This document shows positions 12,399 through 22,764 of a stretch of DNA of 64,000 bases, piece after piece. The stretch spans positions 1,550,001-1,614,000 of the forward strand of contig JADILM010000004.1 in NCBI GenBank assembly GCA_016617785.1, given 5' to 3'. Source of the DNA: Sporobolomyces roseus (lineage: Eukaryota; Basidiomycota; Microbotryomycetes; Sporidiobolales; Sporidiobolaceae). The translations under genes were made by a program, and so were the position numbers. The notes beneath the pieces are model-generated. The model had not been told where the DNA came from and made no database searches. It saw nothing but the letters and a program-made list of their open reading frames with translations. Numbering within the stretch: position 1 is the stretch's first letter; the number at the start of each line of letters is the position of its first letter.

Positions 12399-12684
12399 GG
12401 ACGAGTGAAGCTGTAGGGGAAGGGAAGGGAAGGGAGGAAGGGCAAGGAAGGGAAGGAGAGCGGGGACTTGTGCGAAATCTTGAACCTGATTTAAGAGAAA
12501 AAGGAGAAGACTGCAGTCACGAAGCACTCTCAGCATCTCTCAAATCGAACGGAATGGACAGAGAAATGTCTAGCAGTCGAAAGCCCGAAGTAGAGAATTG
12601 CAGTGAACCTCTCCTCCTGAAATTTCGACTCCTCTCGATTGTCCCGAAGATACAACAAAAACCAATGTCATTCAACGAGGAACG
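12399..12684. other. purine-rich intergenic segment
   Basis: This contains the 3' end of the eS4 transcript and a purine-rich low-complexity run of about 45 bp (12415-12462, repeated aaggg/gaagg units). I see no gene here. Confidence 0.5.
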
Positions 12685-14178
12685 CTTAAGACCTTTGCTT
12701 CTCGAGGGCCTTGCGCCTTTGGTCACGCTCCTCGGCGATCGAAAGCTTGACTCCTGTGATTCGAGAACGTTTCGAAGGGGTTATGAGTGAAGAAAGGGGA
12801 TAAAGAAAGTGAGAATGAAACTTACCTCCTCCCTTGGGAAGAGAGATGGAAGCCTTGGATCCGTGTCCGATGATGAAGACGTTGGAAAGACGAGTAGCGA
12901 ATTCACGGTCGAGTATATCGCTAAGGGTTTCGGAAAGGAAAAAAAATGAAAATTGGTTAGAACTCGCTCAAATCATGTCCAAACGACTTCAAAACTCACC
13001 GAACGTGTACGATATCGTAACCTCCGAGGTGGCGTTCCTTGTGGATGATTGTGCCGACACGACCTTGGTTACGACCACCAGTGAGCATGACAAGTTGACC
13101 TTGCTCGAAGGGGATAACCTCGACAATCTTGTTCTCCAAGAAGTCAAACTTGACAGAGTCTCCAACCTTGATGATGGGGTCGGGGTAACGGATGGTACGT
13201 CCATCGTGGGTAACGATGAAAGGAACACCCTTGGCTCCGAGTTGAACCTTCTTGACCTTGAGGAGCTTGTAAGTAGCCTCCTCCTCCGAAATTCGGTGGA
13301 TGGCGAAGCGACCCTTGATGTCGTAAAGGAGACGGAAGTGCTCTCCAGACTTCTCGATCGAGATGACATCTGTTTATTCGAGGGGAAAGGGGAGGGGAAA
13401 TAAGAAGAAACGGACCTGTTAGCCCTGACTTGTCGATGCCTGCGCCTCGCTCCCTTGCCTTGGGTTTACGTAGAACGTCTTTGTGGAAAGATTCAGGAGC
13501 TAACCTTGGAAACCGGCGGGGTAGGTCTCGTCGGTTCGGACCTTGTTGTCGATCTTGACGAGGCGCTGCTTGACGATGAGGGTGACCTCACGTCCGGTAA
13601 GAGCGTACTTCAAACGGTTGCGAATGAAGATCTAACGAAACGAACGAAACGAAGATTAGCTTCGAAGCTACTTCCTGAAAATTCAGCTGGAAAAGTAAGA
13701 CTCACGGAAAGGGGCAAGCACTCGCGTTGCTTGTGGGGACCGGGCGAAGGTCTGTAGAGAGAAGCAGAGTCGAGGTTAGGAGGAGGTCAAAGAGGGAGGG
13801 GAAACAGGAATAGTCGAGAAAAACGAACTTGGGGGCGAAAGCTCCTGTAAAAGCGAATCCAGATCAGTCACTCGTCCACAGTCGAGTAGCGTAGTATAGC
13901 TGGTACTCACCACCGAGCTTGTCCAACATCCAGGCCTTGGGTGCCGCAAGGCGTGACATGTGCTTTTTGGGTCCGCGTGCCCTTTATATCCATTCAAAAT
14001 AGCCACAGACGATACAGATAGACGAGCGTTGAATAGCGTTCGAGTTGAGGGAGAGTTGAGATGTAGAGGATTGGCAGAAAAACTCATCAGCTCAAACTCG
14101 ACACAAGAGGAAGGGAGAGGAACGGGGAAGCGCTATAGGGACAGAGGGATAGGTGTAGGATTGAATGGAAACGTACAT
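12685..14178 (-). CDS. RPS4: 40S ribosomal protein eS4
   Basis: Small-subunit protein eS4 with S4-like and KOW domains. The conserved protein fixes the exons. ATG is split: AT at 14178-14177, donor gtacgt, then G plus GCACGCGGACCC after an acceptor at 13982, giving [18 protein letters not shown]. Exon 2 ends at 13911. A 16-nt microexon (13829-13844) encodes the AFAP of LGGAFAPK. Next come [15 protein letters not shown] and [18 protein letters not shown], then [20 protein letters not shown], then [17 protein letters not shown] and the KOW segment. The last exons give ISLPKGG and [18 protein letters not shown], ending in TAA at 12685. The gene is intact. It is the parent of the inverted fragment at 9.7-10.25 kb. 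Confidence 0.95.
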
Positions 14179-14484
14179 GTTGCTCTAGGTTGATCTGCTA
14201 CCGGGGGAACGAGAGAGACAAGGGAGAAAAAAAAATGGCAGAATTCGTGAGATGCTCTAGAACTCCGATTTTTCGTAACCACGGGCTGATCGCGACTTCC
14301 GCTTCGCAACCTCTCTTTCTCGCTTCAAATCTCGCTCTGAGGGATAGCAGAGGGAAGTAGAAACGCTGGAGATGTGTCGAGAATAATGCTCACTCTAGCG
14401 CGGTCGAAAGCAAAACCAACGAAACTTTGACCTCTCTTTTCGCACTTCAAGCTCAGACTGTATCTACGGAAGGTCTGCTGTTCA

Positions 14485-16015
14485 TCACTCCTGAGTATCG
14501 GGTTCACCTTCGTCGTCTTCATCGTCGTTACCAGCTGCTCCAACTCCTGACTTCTCTGCTACCAATCCATCCTTTCCACCATTTTCGATTTCCATCGTTC
14601 CTTGCGATTGATCCTGCTCGATAAGTCTCCTCCTCCTAGCAGCAGACTCGGTTTGCTCAGAGGGCTTCGACGGCGTGACGGGAGTTCGGGGAGTCGACTT
14701 TGCGAGAATGTATCGATTTTCAGTTGCTGCTTGACTAGAAAAAGAAACGTTTTCGATTTCGTTTTTGGGTGCTTCTCCGACACATGAGCGCTTTGAGGCT
14801 GCTGATGGACGAATCCTATTGACGGGATTGCCGTCTCGGCCAGCGCTTTGCGAAATGAGACGCGAGGAATGAGGTTCGGCTAAAGAGGTTGATGCTCGAT
14901 TCGACGAGAGGTCGTTGAGAGGGTTCGGGATCGTATCTTGGAGTGATGGCGTAATAGAGGGAGTTTCGAGAGATCGGCGAGGACGACGTCGAGGAGGAGA
15001 GGGATCGGAGTGTATTGGAGATGTCTGAACGAGAGGATTGGTCGAAGCTCCTTGTACCGCTGCATCGAGTGACACGCGATTCCCGACGACTTCAGTGGGG
15101 GGGCCCGAGCCACTCGTACCATTGGAAAGAGAAGAATTGGAGGAAAGCGTAGATGGACCGGTGGAGACGAGATTGACTGAACTATTCGAGTGATCCGATT
15201 CCGACGTATTTGCGTTGCGCTGAGATCGAGAAGCACGGAGTCAGCTAAGGTACACTGATCATGAGAATACAAGATGTACCACCGAAAGCACCTGAGCTTG
15301 CTTCGTCAAGCTGTCCATCTTTCTCTCGAGCTCTGCAAGCTTTAACCTAGTTTCGATCGCAGCCAGTTCTTTCGACTCGGCCTCCTTCTCGACTGATTCG
15401 AGCCTTTGCTCAAGCTTTTGCATCCATTCCGTGACCTCTCGCCTCGACTTGATGCGTTCAGCTCCGATTTGTCTCTCGACTTCCTCCATCCTTCGCTTAG
15501 CCGATGCTTCGACCTCTTCGATCCTCGCATTCTGTGCTCTCGCTCGAGCGATTGCAGAGGTTTCGTTCGACTTGAGGGTAGCTGAAAGGGTAGAAGATGC
15601 TTGAACAACTGATTCGAAGAGAGGAGCGAGTTTTGAATCAATGAGGGAAGAAACAGCGTCGAGAATTCGTTTCTCGAGTAACTCGTCTGTATCGATTGCG
15701 TGATCAGGTGATACGCATAGCACGTAGGGGAGAGGACTCACTCTGAGTTTCGACCAGCTGTTTAAGTATTCCCGTCTCTCGTCTGACACTCTCAACTTCG
15801 TCTCTGACTTGCATGACACCCTCCAGACCCTCTCTGACTACTCCAATCTCCCTCTTGACGTGATCGAGAGTCACCTTGAGCTTGGCACCGTACAGATCTG
15901 AAGGCTGAGGGAGAGCGAGAGGAGCAGCGAAGGGAGAAGGTAGAAACGGCGAAGGGACTTCGTTCGAGGCGTACTGAGCATTGTACTGAGCGTCTGAGGT
16001 ATTAGCGAGGTTCAT
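14485..16015 (-). CDS. coiled-coil protein of unknown function
   Basis: Three main coding segments joined by introns. The N-terminus (MNLANTSDAQYNAQYAS) is Pro/Ala-rich, followed by KLKVTLDHVKREIGVVREG and other heptad-rich sequence. After an intron a long coiled coil follows (about residues 95-220) with repeated E/K/R heptads such as ARIEEVEASAKRRMEEVE and IETRLKLAELERKMDSL. The third segment is Ser/Pro/Arg-rich disorder (PSPPRRRPRRS and TPRTPVTPSKP) with possible proline-directed phosphorylation sites, and ends in an acidic tail DDEDDEGEPDTQE. I see no catalytic domain. It could be a structural or kinetochore/cytoskeletal component, but that is only a guess from architecture. It lies directly upstream of eS4 on the same strand. 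Confidence 0.7.
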
Positions 16016-16166
16016 GGTAGAGTACGAAGCTAGAAAGCGGGTAGAGTGAAAGTTGCGAGAAGAAGGAAAAGAAAAGCAACTCTCGCTCTCTCCATTCCAC
16101 TCCTCGGACCCTTCACAGATACTACAGAAGCTTGTCTAGAGCATAAATAATATCGTTCTACTATCC

Positions 16167-18305
16167 TCACATACGATAAGGTCGTAATCTTCGCTCTTCC
16201 GCTGCTCGTTTATGGACGAGAGCAGTCACTTCAAGTCCCCAGTACTCCTCAGGATCCTCATCTCCGAACAAGCAATATTTCTCATGTCTGGGGTCAAAAC
16301 GAGCGACGTCAGTGTGTAGTTCCGGAGGAAAGCAACGGAAATCGATTGCTCACCTCGAACCCTCGTCTCGCTCAAAGACGACGAGATTGTCCCACGCGAG
16401 ACCCTTCTCTTTCTTCCATCTCAGTACCGTCGGTCGTGATGGGAAGACGTGAGGAGGAGCGACGGATCGAGCACGATGGATTTCTTCGAAGAGGTACAGC
16501 ATGTCGTCTTCGGAGAAAGGAATGCGACTGTCGATAGCGATGACGCCTCTAGTCAGCACTGTCTCGACACGTCAAGCTTGAGAGATCCTCGACTTACGTC
16601 TCTCCCGTGAGCTGCTGTTCTACAGCTGCGAGTTGACGATGGATTGTTGCGGCAGTACGCTGTCGATTCCTATTACACAGATCGAGATACGTTCAGCATT
16701 CCTAGCAAGTATTCGACAATGCGATGAAGATGTGACTTACTTGACAGGAAGGGTTTCAGTCTTGAAACCAGCGAGCTCAAGGAGAACGTAGGTAGCTGCA
16801 GCGTTACCGAACTACGGACGACGGAAGTGAGCTACTGCATCACGCCGCTCGAGAGAACAGGCGAAGAGACGTACCATAGCGGGAAGAGGGCCGAGAACGG
16901 GCAAGATTCGCACTCGGAAATTGCTCATCGCGTGCAGTTCGTCGACTTTGCCCTTCTGGAACTCTTCTTCTGGCAGAGGCAGAAGCCCAAGGTCTGAACG
17001 AGGCTTCTCAGTCGAGTACTAGGCAATCGAGATCTGTCAGCAGTATATCGCAGTGCGCGATTCGAGTAAGAGAGAGCTCACGACGACCGGAACTCCGTGC
17101 GAAACACCCTCCATTCGCCTGCATCAGGACGGTTTTATCAGTCAAGCATCAGTCAGACATGAACGGGTGTGAATACTCACAATCTCCGTCGAACCTGACG
17201 GGCGAGAGGATCTTCGAAAGTTGTCGAGATATCGCTACGAACGAAAACGAAACATGTCAGTTCCGATTGTGAGACGGATTCTCAAGCCCTCGAGAGTAGA
17301 GTTCACCTGACCTGTATCCGACTGGGATCACTCTTGGCGCCAGCACCGAGGGCAGAGAACACTTTGATGCCATTCTTCGCACAGTGAGCGAGGAGGTCGA
17401 CCTGCAGAACGACGACTTTCGGATCAACAGGCTATCCCAGGTGCGATATTCCCGGTAAGTGCTTACCTTGGATTCGATATTGTCGATGCAGTCGATAACG
17501 TAGTCGGGTTTGCCTGGGAAAGAAAGGTTGAGTTAGCGACAGTAGACTCGGCAGCACACACGAAAGCTTACCCTCGAGGAGTTCCGCCGCCTTCTCCTTC
17601 TCGAACAGCTCGATTCGAGCGTCAACTTCGACCCAAGGAGCGACTGAAGCGAAGTATTCTTCGCAAGATGTGACTTTCGGGGTTCCAACTTCAGCCAAGG
17701 TTGCGGTAGAATGTCGCTATGAACGGGAGGAGAGTAAGCGGTCCGATACTTCACAAGGATAAGAGCTTGTCAAGGACAGGTAGACTCACGTTGAGGGAAC
17801 TGAGCGAGACCTGATCGAAATCGATGATTCGAATTTTACGAATTCCACTTCTCACGAGCATTACAGCAGCCGCACTTCCTACTCCTCCCACTCCTACGAC
17901 GACCACAAACTTGTCTCTAATCTGTGCCATCTTGTCCTCCCCAAAGAACGCATAGTTCCTCGCGAGTGCCTCCCGAATAATTACTTCACTCGTTTGTTTC
18001 CCTTTCCTTCCTCCAGCAGCAGCTCGTTTCGCAGCTCCTGACATGCTACTCTTCCTACTACCCATAGGTCTCGTAAAGTCCCTCAACTCCTCCGTTACGT
18101 CCCCGTCCTCATCGTCATCTTCGAGAACATGTTCAACCTCGCTCTTGAGTCTTCGTCGGCGAGTTGTCCGGCGTAACGCTTGTCCGGCGAGTATACTACC
18201 AGCTGTGAGAGCTGTAGAGGCGACCGCTACGAGTACTAGCTTGCCTGTTGGGGTGCGAGAAGTGTCGGCAAGTCGAGAGAAGAAAGTAGTCGAGGAGCTC
18301 GCCAT
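16167..18305 (-). CDS. TCD1: tRNA threonylcarbamoyladenosine dehydratase
   Basis: An E1-like ThiF/MoeB/HesA enzyme that uses ATP to cyclise t6A37 of tRNA to ct6A; in yeast the TCD proteins sit on the mitochondrial outer membrane. An N-terminal hydrophobic segment (KLVLVAVASTALTAGSIL) fits membrane anchoring. The nucleotide site FVVVVGVGGVGSAAAVMLVR follows, then RIIDFDQVSLSSLN. Later exons give DYVIDCIDNIESK, FSALGAGAKSDPSRIQ, DISTTFEDPLARQVRRRL and GVSHGVPVVYSTEKP, then FGNAAATYVLLELAGF. The C-terminal part (RPTVLRWKKEKGLAWDNLVV) and the end LRPYRM at 16167 match the fungal C-terminal extension. About eleven short exons. All hallmark segments are in order. Confidence 0.92.
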
Positions 18306-18597
18306 GGCCGATGTGAAGCCTGCGAGATAGCTTTGAGAGCTCTACCTATTGGCTGTAGATGTCTGGGGTCTTTGGCGAGAGGAGTCGTCGAGATAAGTTG
18401 CTGGTCGCAAGGAAAGAAGCGAATCGCATTTTCAGGATAACACTGCACAACTCGCTCTCGAACGTGCCTGTGTTCTCGAATGGTTCAGAGTCACGCTTGA
18501 GTCTCACGGCGCCGAAATAAAAATAGCGCTTCTTTCCAGAGGTTCAGCAGATTTTCGCAATAGGACGGGAATTCTGAGATTGCTCGTCGACAAAGAT
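18306..18597. other. gap between TCD1 and mL38 genes
   Basis: Both neighbours are on the minus strand, so this holds the TCD1 promoter and the mL38 3' region. No further gene is supported. Confidence 0.5.
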
Positions 18598-20105
18598 CTA
18601 AACAACTTCGTACTTCGGTGGTCTACCAGTGTATGTGTCCATCTTGGGAGGTCGACCGTACCTGGGTTCAGGTTGTTCTGCGAAGGGGACAAAGGAAACA
18701 GATTAGCTCGAATTTCGCTGGCATCGGATTGTCTACGCCGAGAAGCAGAAGAAAAGGAAGGATTCATGCTTACGGAGAATCTCCTCGTAGATCTTGCTCA
18801 CTGATTTATCCCACTTCTGTCGGAAGAAACTGACACCCTTCGCCTCGAGTTTGTGCTGAGCAACGAAATCTCTCGTATCGAAGTCTAGTCGCTCGATCTC
18901 GTGTTCATTGAGCGAAAGAGGAGCGTTGTCGGATTGGGCGAGGAGGAGAACGGTGTAGCGATGGTAAGGGGTACCGTTTTGAGGATGAGGGGGAATGTAG
19001 GGGAGAGTAGAAGAAAGCGAGTCGAGGGGAAGAACGGGCGAAGAGGAAGCAGAGAGGGGGATGTTGGGGCTGTAGATCGTTGTGAGATGTGAGTTCTCGG
19101 TGTTCTGCAGAAAGGAGCTCAGGGAGAGGTGAACTCACACGATCCAGTGAGCGAAAGTAGTGAAAGATTGATTCAGTTCATCGGGAACATCTGTGACGTT
19201 CGAGACACCATTAGCTCTTGCTTCGCCCAACTACACCGGGCTCGACAACGCACCAGGATCAACGAGGAGCAGAGTGTATAATCGTTCGTCGGCATGGTAG
19301 ACTTGCGCTGAAACTTGAATCGCCTCTCTTGTCTGCGATGGACGACTCGTTGTCAGCATAAATTGACAGTCCTGATCAACGGAATCGACTTACGTCTGCT
19401 GGAGAAGTGAAAACCCCTGGAACGATCTGCTCTTCACCGATTCGAATCCGTAAGTCTGCTTCTGGAGCGATCTCGGGCAACAGATCCGGCGTGACAGACA
19501 TCTGTGTCACTCGTTGCATCTATCGAGAGGATAAGGATCATCAGCAGGGCGAAATAGGAGAACAAAGCAGAACGAGAACTCACGAGAATCGCCAAATCTC
19601 CCTCCTTTCTCCATTTTCGCTCAGCCAAGAAGCGATAGACAGGCTTTGATAGGTCAGCTGTGAGGGGGAGAGGTTGACAGTCAGCTTCTAATGAGTAGAA
19701 GAGGTGAACTGTCTGTTCATGAACAAGGTAACTTCGAAGATCGAGTTGCGACCGCCAGTGATCTCGCTTGCCCTTCAAAAAGTTCTTCTATAGATCTTGA
19801 AATGCTCCGAGAGGGAATAGCAGCTCACCTTGTCCGTTGTTGGCCTTCCATCTCGTTTCAGGATCATTTGACCAAGCCTCTACCTCCAGCTTCTCGAGTG
19901 CCGCTTGATCTACTTCTTTGTTCCCCTTGAGCTCTTCTAGTTGTTTCAGCTTGAGATCCCGGTCCTTTGCGATGTAGGCGAGTGCTTGATCATAAGCGGG
20001 AAGTGCTCCTGCTTTCAAAGGAGGAGTGTAGCTAGCTGTGCTAGATGTTGCTTGAGTTGCGAGAGAGCGTGATGCCGTTCTGAGTGACTGGCGAGTGCGA
20101 TGCAT
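18598..20105 (-). CDS. mitochondrial large-subunit ribosomal protein mL38
   Basis: mL38 (yeast Mrpl35) is a mitoribosomal protein with a PEBP-like fold. The N-terminus MHRTRQSLRTASRSLATQA is a typical basic, Ser-rich mitochondrial presequence. Next come LKLKQLEELKGNKEVDQA, VYRFLAERKWRKEGDLAIL, VTPDLLPEIAPEADLRI and the PEBP-like core: TREAIQVSAQVYHADERLYT, LLVDPDVPDE, FTTFAHWIV and HRYTVLLLAQ. The last exon gives EPRYGRPPKMDTYTGRPPK and ends at TAG 18598. DPDVP and AHW are the PEBP core motifs. The start at 20105 is chosen because it opens the presequence; an upstream in-frame ATG would add a hydrophobic stretch that does not fit. Confidence 0.9.
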
Positions 20106-20514
20106 GATTGTGGGTGATGAAAAGAAGGGGAAGTTGGAAAGATGGAAGAGGGAAGAGGAGAAAGAAACAAATCCGCGGAGGATCAGATTTTTCAAATTTT
20201 CGAACTTCGCAAGGAATCTTTATTTGATTTCTCAAGGTCGCAACGAGCTTTCACTTTACCCTGTTGTGACCGTGGATCTTTCACAGCCCTCAGGAGTTCC
20301 CGGAGATAACTCGGAAGTCTATTTTCGGAGCCGAATCAATGTTTGCACCCCTTCAACAAAGATAGAATTCGTTCAACTTGCTTCTCTTCTCCTCTCCCCT
20401 TTCGCTCCATCTTCCACCTTCCTCTCCTACTCGTACGTATCAGTCGGGACTACGCGTCTACATCATCGAAGTAGCTCACCCTTGCTTCTCACCGTCTCCA
20501 GTTTTTCGCTCAAC
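20106..20514. promoter_or_regulatory. divergent mL38/glycoprotein promoter
   Basis: About 410 bp between opposed starts. The side near 20514 is T/C-rich (cttgcttctcttctcctctcc), common upstream of fungal start codons. No gene is seen. Confidence 0.45.
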
Positions 20515-22449
20515 ATGCTTCGCCTCGCTGCTCTCGGTATCCCCCTCCTCCCTCTCGCCGCCGCTTACGAATGGTACGATGTCAACAATCAACCTACTCA
20601 ACCATGGCAGAAGGGTCAAGTTGGCGTGAGTCTCCTCTCTCTCCCTCTTTTCGAAGGAGCGGCTCGACCGGATTCTCCGGTTCTCCTCTGCATCTTCTCT
20701 TTCAGACCTGCGGACGGCACTGACCAATCATTTTCATGGGTGATAGCACAACGCTTGTGGCTCGAACGATTCGCAAGACTCGATGTTTGTCAACATTCTT
20801 TTTCACTTTTTCCGGATCTTCCGGCCGCGACTCGATCTTACTAACGCGCTTTAGTGTACAGGTGCCAGACTGTCATGATCAACACTGTCGAGGTGAGCTC
20901 TCGTCCTTTCCTGTCCCGCTCACGAGGTCTAGTTGTTGATTATCGCAAGAACCCTTTCTTCAGGATTTTTGTCTTTGGGCTCCTCCCAACCCGGACAGTG
21001 AGATTGGTAACACTGAAGCTGAGGAAGTAGCTTGGTGTACCGCTTCAGGTGAGCGTGATTTTCGACTTTCGCACCTATCGACGGTTCTCATTCTTTTCTT
21101 TCGCAGGTCACGGAGCGCGAATCATGCCTCAAGGTACTATCCACTCTGCTCACATGCTCAAGACTCCCCACTACACGTGCGCTCCATCTCGTCTATCGTT
21201 GTTATTCGACAGAGACTGATGAACGATTTCGAAACAGTCAAATCACGGGTACCGGAGATTTCACGAAGCTGAACGTACGAGCCGGTGATTCGGGAGGAGA
21301 GCTAGACCCTCACGGAGCTGATGGTACGGGTAACCCTCGAGGTGGACTCGTCTACTACAATGGACAGCAGATTCAGGAGTGGAACAGCTTCGTAAGTTGG
21401 TTTCGCTCTTCTCGTCTGCTTTTTCGAAGCGATGGCTGACTCTCTCTCCTGCTCTATAGATCTCAGACACCGAGTTTTGCATTCGTGTATGCCCAACATC
21501 GGACCCAAACGCCTGGCAATGGTGTCAACACGGTTAGTCCGACTTTTCCTGAGCTTTCTCGATCGCAGAGCTATCCATACTCTCAGCGAAGACGCGCCGG
21601 TTATATGCTGACTGTTCCGTACTGCTCTATACAGTTTTCGATACAGAAGGGTGCTCATGGAATCAGCCTGGAGATTACGGCGATGGGTTCGACACCTGTA
21701 GCGGAGATTCAACAGAATACCCCGTACGTACAACGTTTTATGAGCGCAACGAGTTGCAGGGACTGACTGGAGTGCTTTTCGTTCGCACAGCCCGGTATCT
21801 ACTCGGTGAACGGAGGAATGAGCACTTACTCTCACGAAGCTGGTCCAGCCCCTACGGGTCACGCCGCCGGAGCTTCTAGCAACTGTCAAGCTGCTGCCAC
21901 TGTCGGAGGACAAGGTGCCGTCGCTGCGTGAGTTCAGCTTTCTCTCGCATTTCTCGATTGAAGCAAAGCTCATTTCCGAATTCTTCGACAGATCACCAAC
22001 TACTGCCGCCTCATCTTCTTCCGCTTCATCGATGTCGAGCGCATTCGGCTCGTCGGGATCGTCAGGATCATCAGGTTCGTCGGGATCGTCGGGAGATTCT
22101 TCGCTCTCGACCAGTACTGTCTCCTCTGCTTCATCGAGCATGATCTCGTACGTTTCTCCCTGGTTCCTTGTCACGAGTCTGGATATTGACCGCACTTTCT
22201 GTCTTCAGTAGTAGCGTCTCTTCATCGTCGTCTTCGGATTCGAGCTCAGTCGTCTCTACTTCGACGATCGTTTCTTCCGCCTCTGTAGTCACTTCGACCT
22301 CGACTCTCTCAAGAGCGCCTACAAGCTCATCGTCTTCCACTCCTGCTCGACAAGCCGCGGCTTCGACTACACCTTCATCATCGGCTGATCGAACAATCGC
22401 TTCAATCGGACTCGCTCTTTTCGGAGGTGCCCTTGCTCTCTTCGCATAA
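20515..22449 (+). CDS. secreted Cys-rich glycoprotein, GPI-type
   Basis: Resembles basidiomycete proteins annotated as 'macrofage activating glycoprotein'. A signal peptide (MLRLAALGIPLLPLAAAYEW) starts the protein. Short exons then give HNACGSNDSQDS and DFCLWAPPNPDSEIGNTEAE, then VAWCTASGHGARIMPQGT. Later come LDPHGADGTGNPRGGL, EWNSFISDTEFCIRVC and EGCSWNQPGDYG. Regular cysteines suggest disulfides. The C-terminal third is Ser/Thr-rich with GSS repeats, and the end (ASIGLALFGGALALFA) is a hydrophobic tail suitable for GPI attachment after SSSADRT. About nine exons. Probably a cell-wall or surface protein; molecular activity is unknown. Confidence 0.8.
22047..22103 (+). repeat. 9-bp coding tandem repeat (Gly-Ser-Ser)
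   Basis: An imperfect 9-bp unit (ggatcgtca and variants) is repeated about six times, encoding Gly-Ser-Ser repeats in the stalk of the surface glycoprotein. Third positions differ between units, so it is an older or selected repeat rather than a fresh expansion. Confidence 0.8.
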
Positions 22450-22764
22450 TTTCCTCACAGTCACGCTTTTATCCTTCTTTTATACCCTAATCATCATCAG
22501 TAAACCCCCCTTCATCGCGCCCTTTATTAGTCTAGTCATTTCGTCCTTCTTGAACACTGCCCTATTTATTCTCAGTACCCATCTCTTGCGGATCACCTTC
22601 AATAGACACTTTCCTCTTGGCATCATTCACTCACTCTAGTCACTCTTTTGCCCTCTCTGTGAAAATCGCTCATCTTGGTCCTCACTCCAAGCAAAGTCTC
22701 TCGAGAGTGAAGAACTCGATAACCTCGAAAACAAAATAGATTGACAACATATTGATCTGCGAGA

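Noticed and set aside
12834..13403. 189-codon plus-strand open frame and its near-identical twin on the minus strand at 9709-10056
   Set aside because: Both are antisense shadows of the eS4 gene and its fragment; they match only because the eS4 sequence is duplicated.
14427..14624. plus-strand frames opposite the coiled-coil gene
   Set aside because: They lie on the reverse of well-supported coding exons with no recognisable protein.
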